Part shown: positions 60,542 to 64,000 of the stretch, one piece after another
Layout: every line of letters begins with the position of its first letter
How positions within the stretch are numbered: position 1 is the first letter of the stretch
Origin: Pseudooceanicola nanhaiensis
GTDB taxonomy: Bacteria > Pseudomonadota > Alphaproteobacteria > Rhodobacterales > Rhodobacteraceae
Reading direction: 5' to 3'
Assembly (NCBI RefSeq): GCF_020171315.1
Contig: NZ_JAIUZP010000005.1
Span: forward strand, 248,001 to 312,000
Length of the DNA stretch: 64,000 nucleotides
Made by a program: the position numbers and the translations under genes
Notes under the pieces: generated by a model
The model's database searches: none
Seen by the model: only the letters and a program-made list of their open reading frames with translations
Told to the model about the DNA's origin: nothing

Positions 60542-61672
60542 ATGAGAACCCGCCTGAATGCAAGCCTTGGTCTCGGCTTTTCCGCAGCTCTGCTGGGCGC
60601 AACCGCCCTCGCAGGGACCGCGCGCGCCGAGGTGCCGGTGGTCACGGCAGACATCCCCGCGGTGCAGTCCCTCGTGATGCAGGTGATGGGCGACCTCGGC
60701 ACGCCGGGTCTGGCCATGACGCCGGGGGCCTCGCCGCATGGCTACCAGATGCGCCCCTCCGAGGCGAAGCAGCTGGCGGGCAGCGACGTGATCTTCTGGG
60801 TCGGCGAGGCGCTGGAGCCGTGGCTGGGCGAGGCCATCGGCACGCTGGCCCCGAAGGCGCAGTCGGTCGAACTTCTGGAGGCCCCGGGTGTCGAGACGCT
60901 GATGTTCCGGACCGAGGCGCTGTTCGAGCAGGCGGGCAATCATGACCACGACCATGGGGACGAGCACGGCGAAGACGATCACGCCGATCACGAAGGGCAT
61001 GACCACGATCATGACCACGGCGATCATGCCGATCACGATGGCGACCATGATCACGATCACGCCGCGGACCATGATGACCACGATCATGCCGCAGACCATG
61101 ATGATCATGACCACGCCGCCGCGCATGGCGCCGAGGACGAACATCATCACGACCATAGCGGGATCGACCCGCATGCATGGCTCGACCCGCAGAACGCCTC
61201 CGCCTGGCTTTCGACCATCGCCGCGACGCTCTCCAAAGCCGATCCGGAGCATGCGGACACCTATGCCGCCAATGCCGCCGCTGCGCAGGACAAGATCGCG
61301 GCCCTTGCGGACCAGATGGCGGCTCAGCTGACGGAGCTGCCCGGCGCCTACGTGGTCTTCCACGATGGCTATCACTACCTTGAAAACCGCTTCGGCCTGC
61401 CGTCCCGCGGGGCGATCTCCATGAGCGATGCCACCAGCCCCAGCCCCGCGCGCCTTGCCGAGCTGCGCGAGGCCATCGCCGCGGAAGGCGTGACCTGCAT
61501 CTTCGCCGAGCCTCAGTTCAGCGCGTCGTCGATGGAGCGGATCGCAGAGGATCTCGACCTCAAGACTGGCACGCTTGACCCGCTCGGGCAGGACATCCCC
61601 ACCGGGCCGGAGTTCTATGCCACGCTGATGGAAGGCCTCTCGGCGTCCCTGCGCGGCTGCCTCGCCGACTGA
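60542..61672 (+). CDS. znuA: Zinc ABC transporter substrate-binding protein ZnuA with an expanded His loop
   Basis: Periplasmic zinc receptor of 376 residues. The signal peptide is residues 1-29 (ending GTARA). The metal ligands are expected at His66 (ASPHGYQ), His211 (DPHAWLDP), His in VVFHDGYHYL near 275 and an acidic residue near 350. The charged loop at 134-205 is greatly expanded, with about 26 His alternating with Asp, and contains two tandem 9-residue units (175-183, 184-192; 27-nt repeats). ATG at 60542 with GGAGG. Under Zur control. Confidence 0.94.
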   Translation: MRTRLNASLGLGFSAALLGATALAGTARAEVPVVTADIPAVQSLVMQVMGDLGTPGLAMTPGASPHGYQMRPSEAKQLAGSDVIFWVGEALEPWLGEAIGTLAPKAQSVELLEAPGVETLMFRTEALFEQAGNHDHDHGDEHGEDDHADHEGHDHDHDHGDHADHDGDHDHDHAADHDDHDHAADHDDHDHAAAHGAEDEHHHDHSGIDPHAWLDPQNASAWLSTIAATLSKADPEHADTYAANAAAAQDKIAALADQMAAQLTELPGAYVVFHDGYHYLENRFGLPSRGAISMSDATSPSPARLAELREAIAAEGVTCIFAEPQFSASSMERIAEDLDLKTGTLDPLGQDIPTGPEFYATLMEGLSASLRGCLAD

Positions 61673-61696
61673 TCCCGCGCCAAGTGAGACGAAAAG

Positions 61697-61736
61697 TAAG
61701 GGGGCCTGCCGGGCGAACGGCGGGCCCCCTGAACTT
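61697..61736 (+). terminator. Possible terminator hairpin after znuA
   Basis: GGGGGCCTGCCG and CGGCGGGCCCCC pair with one G-T pair around GGCGAA. It has no T-run after it, so the efficiency is uncertain. Confidence 0.45.
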
Positions 61737-61821
61737 TGCGGGGTGCTCTATCGGCCCCCGGCACACCGCAGGTGGGGGGCAGCACAGCGTGCCGTCAAAG
61801 GCCCCTGACGCCCCCCTCGCG

Positions 61822-63084
61822 TCAGCGCAGCAGGATCGCCCGGAAATCGTTCACGTTGGTGCCGGTCGGCCCCGGTTCAAAGAGGGCCTCGACCGCCTCG
61901 AAGGCCGTATAGGCATCGTTGCCGAGCAGCAGGGCCGACGGGTCAATCCCCGCGGCGCGCATCGTGGCCACCGTCTCGCCATCGGCAAAGGCGCCCGCGT
62001 TGTCCTCCGACCCGTCGATGCCATCGGTATCCGCCGCCAGCGCCGCAATGCCCGCCACGCCTTCGATCTCCAGCGCCAGCGACAGCAGGAACTCGCTGTT
62101 GCGCCCGCCGCGCCCCTTGCCGCGCAGGGTCACCGTGGTCTCGCCGCCCGAAAGGATCATCACCGGCTTCGCGAACGGCCGGTCCTTGGCCTGCACCTCG
62201 CGCGCGATGGCGGCATGGACCTTGGCCACCTCGCGGGCCTCGCCCTCGATAGCGTCCGACAGGATCGCCGAGGGCACACCGGCGGCCTCGGCCACCTCTG
62301 CCGCCGCCTCAAGCGAGCGTGCGGCCGAGGCGATGACGGTCACGCTGTTGCGGGCAAAGCGCGGCTCCGCGGGATCGGGCGCATCCTCCGGCGCCTCGCG
62401 CAGATGCGCCATGATCCGCTCCGGCAGGGTGATGTCGTAATCCCGGATCGCCTGCATCGCCGCCGCCCGGCCCACGGTCGTCGGCACCGTCGGACCCGAG
62501 GCCACCTCGCCCGGGTCATCGCCCGGCACGTCCGAGACGATCAGGCTCACCATCCGGGCCGGGGCGGCGGCTGCCGCCAGCCGTCCGCCCTTCACCCGGC
62601 TCACCTGCTTGCGGATCGCGTTCATCGCCCCGATGGGCGCGCCCGAGGCCAGAAGCGCCTCGTTCAGGGCCACTTCATCGGCCAGTTCCAGCCCCTCCGG
62701 CGGGGCCGCCAGCAGGGCCGAGCCGCCCCCGGTCACCAGCGCCACCACGAGGTCATCCTCGGTCAGCCCCTCCAGCGCCGCCAGCACCTCACGGGTCGCC
62801 GCAAGCCCTGCCTCGTCCGGCACCGGATGCGCCGCCTCCAACACCTTCAGTTGCTTGCACGGCGCGGCATAGCCGTAGCGGGTCACGATCACTCCCTCCA
62901 GCGGCCCGTCCCAGAGGTCCTCGAAGGCCTGTGCCACCTGCGCGGCGCCCTTGCCCGCGCCGATCACCACGGTGCGGCCCTTGGGTTTCTCCGGCAGATG
63001 GGCGGCCAGCGCCGCCTTCGGGTCTGCGGCGGCAATGGCGGCCTCGAAACAGCGGATCAGGAGGGCGCGGTCGGCTTCGGTCAT
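61822..63084 (-). CDS. Glycerate 2-kinase / MOFRL-family (hydroxypyruvate reductase-type)
   Basis: A 420-residue MOFRL/DUF4147 enzyme phosphorylating glycerate at position 2 (older annotation: TtuD hydroxypyruvate reductase). The N-terminal GAGKGAAQVAQAF is near 44-56, TGGGSALLAAPPEGL near 127-141, and the C-terminal MOFRL domain has LSGGETTVTLRGKGRGGRNSE (near 336). The ATG at 63084 has TGGAG upstream; longer readings exist. Divergent from the aminotransferase; it could handle glycerate from serine or glyoxylate metabolism. Confidence 0.84.
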   Translation of the reverse strand: MTEADRALLIRCFEAAIAAADPKAALAAHLPEKPKGRTVVIGAGKGAAQVAQAFEDLWDGPLEGVIVTRYGYAAPCKQLKVLEAAHPVPDEAGLAATREVLAALEGLTEDDLVVALVTGGGSALLAAPPEGLELADEVALNEALLASGAPIGAMNAIRKQVSRVKGGRLAAAAAPARMVSLIVSDVPGDDPGEVASGPTVPTTVGRAAAMQAIRDYDITLPERIMAHLREAPEDAPDPAEPRFARNSVTVIASAARSLEAAAEVAEAAGVPSAILSDAIEGEAREVAKVHAAIAREVQAKDRPFAKPVMILSGGETTVTLRGKGRGGRNSEFLLSLALEIEGVAGIAALAADTDGIDGSEDNAGAFADGETVATMRAAGIDPSALLLGNDAYTAFEAVEALFEPGPTGTNVNDFRAILLR

Positions 63085-63224
63085 CGGGGGCTCCACTTGC
63101 ATGTTTGCGCGCACCATAGCAGCCCGCCGCCCATGTACCAGCCGCGCAGCGCCGCGCCCGATTGCCAAGTGTCGACAACGCGCCTAGGCTTCCCCCAACC
63201 TCACCCTTTCAGCGGAGCATCGCC

Positions 63225-64000
63225 ATGGACGGCGCATACAAGGACAACGACATTTCCCGCGTGGTTGCGGCGGACCGCGCCCATGTCTGGCACCACCTGA
63301 CCCAGCACAAGCCCTTCGAGACCGGCGAGCCGCGGGTCATCGTCGAGGGCAAGGGGATGCGCGTCTGGGACCAGGCGGGCCGCGAATTCCTCGACGCGGT
63401 CTCCGGCGGCGTCTGGACGGTCAACGTTGGCTACGGCCGCGAAAGCATCGCCGACGCGGTCCGCGACCAGCTGGTGAAGCTGAACTACTTCGCCGGCTCC
63501 GCGGGCTCGATCCCGGCCGCGCTCTTCTCCGAGAAGCTGATCTCCAAGATGCCCGGCATGAGCCGCGTCTACTATTGCAACTCGGGCTCCGAGGCCAACG
63601 AGAAGGCCTTCAAGATGGTCCGCCAGATCGCCCACAAGCGCTATGGCGGCAAGAAGCACAAGATCCTCTTCCGCGAGCGGGATTACCACGGCACCACCAT
63701 CGGCGCCCTCTCCGCTGGCGGCCAGCCCGAGCGCAACGCGCAATACGGCCCCTTCGCGCCGGGCTTCATCGAGGTGCCGCACTGCCTCGAGTACCGCGCC
63801 CAGTGGGACCTCTCCGGCGAGGCCTACGGCCAGCGTGCCGCCGATGCCATCGAGGAGGTCATCCTGCGCGAGGGCCCCGACACCGTGGGCGCGATCTGCC
63901 TCGAGCCGGTGACCGCCGGCGGCGGCGTCATCGTGCCCCCGAAAGGCTACTGGGAGCGCGTGCAGGAGATCTGCCGCAAGTACGACGTGCTCCTGCACAT
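63225..64000 (+). CDS. Class III aminotransferase, taurine:pyruvate aminotransferase-like (5' part)
   Basis: The first 258 residues of a class III PLP aminotransferase; it continues past the window. ADRAHVWHHLTQHKPFETG near 16-34 and GMRVWDQAGREFLDAVSGGV near 44-63 are typical of roseobacter Tpa proteins. YYCNSGSEANEKAFKM near 118-133 is the PLP phosphate site and the EPVTAGGGVIVPPKGYW segment near 228-244 leads to the PLP Asp, still outside the window. Tpa moves the amino group of taurine to pyruvate to give sulfoacetaldehyde. Other omega-aminotransferase substrates are possible. ATG at 63225. Confidence 0.75.
   Translation, partial: MDGAYKDNDISRVVAADRAHVWHHLTQHKPFETGEPRVIVEGKGMRVWDQAGREFLDAVSGGVWTVNVGYGRESIADAVRDQLVKLNYFAGSAGSIPAALFSEKLISKMPGMSRVYYCNSGSEANEKAFKMVRQIAHKRYGGKKHKILFRERDYHGTTIGALSAGGQPERNAQYGPFAPGFIEVPHCLEYRAQWDLSGEAYGQRAADAIEEVILREGPDTVGAICLEPVTAGGGVIVPPKGYWERVQEICRKYDVLLH

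Noticed and set aside
60950-61160. CRISPR-like or minisatellite array
   Set aside because: The short repeats are His-Asp codons inside the znuA reading frame, without spacers.

Overview
The window is GC-rich, gene-dense chromosomal DNA from an alphaproteobacterium. Rhodobacterales (Roseobacter group or a close relative) is the best guess. Reasons: the pairing of slt with dapA and smpB, the run of NDUFA9-like gene, uppP, gltD and gltB, a taurine:pyruvate aminotransferase-type protein, Na+-type KtrAB potassium uptake, and intergenic palindromes ending in a GAGTATTTGGGGAAA-like sequence that I associate with this order. I see no phage, transposase, integrase, CRISPR array or rRNA. The content is mostly housekeeping and catabolic.

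Layout. 1-3.2 kb: end of a polyamine-type ABC operon (two permeases) with a PuuB-like FAD oxidoreductase. 3.3-8.3 kb (minus): a complete Liv-type ABC transporter (binding protein, LivH, M, G, F). 8.7-12.6 kb (plus): acyl-CoA operon with MaoC hydratase, thiolase, histidine phosphatase, ACAD10/11-type kinase and PaaI-type thioesterase. 12.6-14.4 kb: a divergent pair that looks like the two halves of MnmC. 14.4-22 kb: EamA transporter, lytic transglycosylase, dapA, VOC protein, aminotransferase, mercaptopyruvate sulfurtransferase, smpB. 22-31 kb: NADP-dependent reductase, a beta-oxidation operon (FadJ-like plus two acyl-CoA dehydrogenases), adenine deaminase, FAH-family protein, Pr6Pr membrane protein. 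31-38 kb: DUF1028 protein, MarR-FUSC pair, a small secreted protein, LysR regulator, phospholipase D-type lipoprotein, tRNA-Leu(CAG). 38-47 kb: NDUFA9-like protein, uppP, gltD, a GFA-family protein and gltB. 47-53.7 kb: mtgA, GST, queG, thiolase, metallophosphatase, serA. 53.8-64 kb: serC, GST, ktrB-ktrA, the zur-znuC-znuB operon divergent from znuA, glycerate kinase, and the 5' part of a taurine aminotransferase-like gene.

How the genes work together. Several sets are self-contained: amino-acid/amine import (two ABC systems), ammonia assimilation (gltBD), serine synthesis (serC-serA), zinc homeostasis (zur, znuABC with a visible Zur-type box), potassium uptake (ktrAB), cysteine transamination plus sulfur transfer, and two acyl-CoA modules 11 kb apart.

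Points most worth a second look. The acyl-CoA operon encodes a kinase next to a histidine phosphatase, which suggests a phosphorylated hydroxyacyl-CoA route. The Liv ATPases are asymmetric: LivF has Arg in place of the Walker A Lys, and LivG has a broken signature motif, so one composite ATP site looks degenerate. MnmC appears split into divergent genes. ZnuA and ZnuC both carry His-rich segments. Three families of interspersed palindromes occur between genes. The gltD and serC leaders contain hairpins that could be regulatory. All functional calls rest on motif recognition from the sequence alone; no database search was run.
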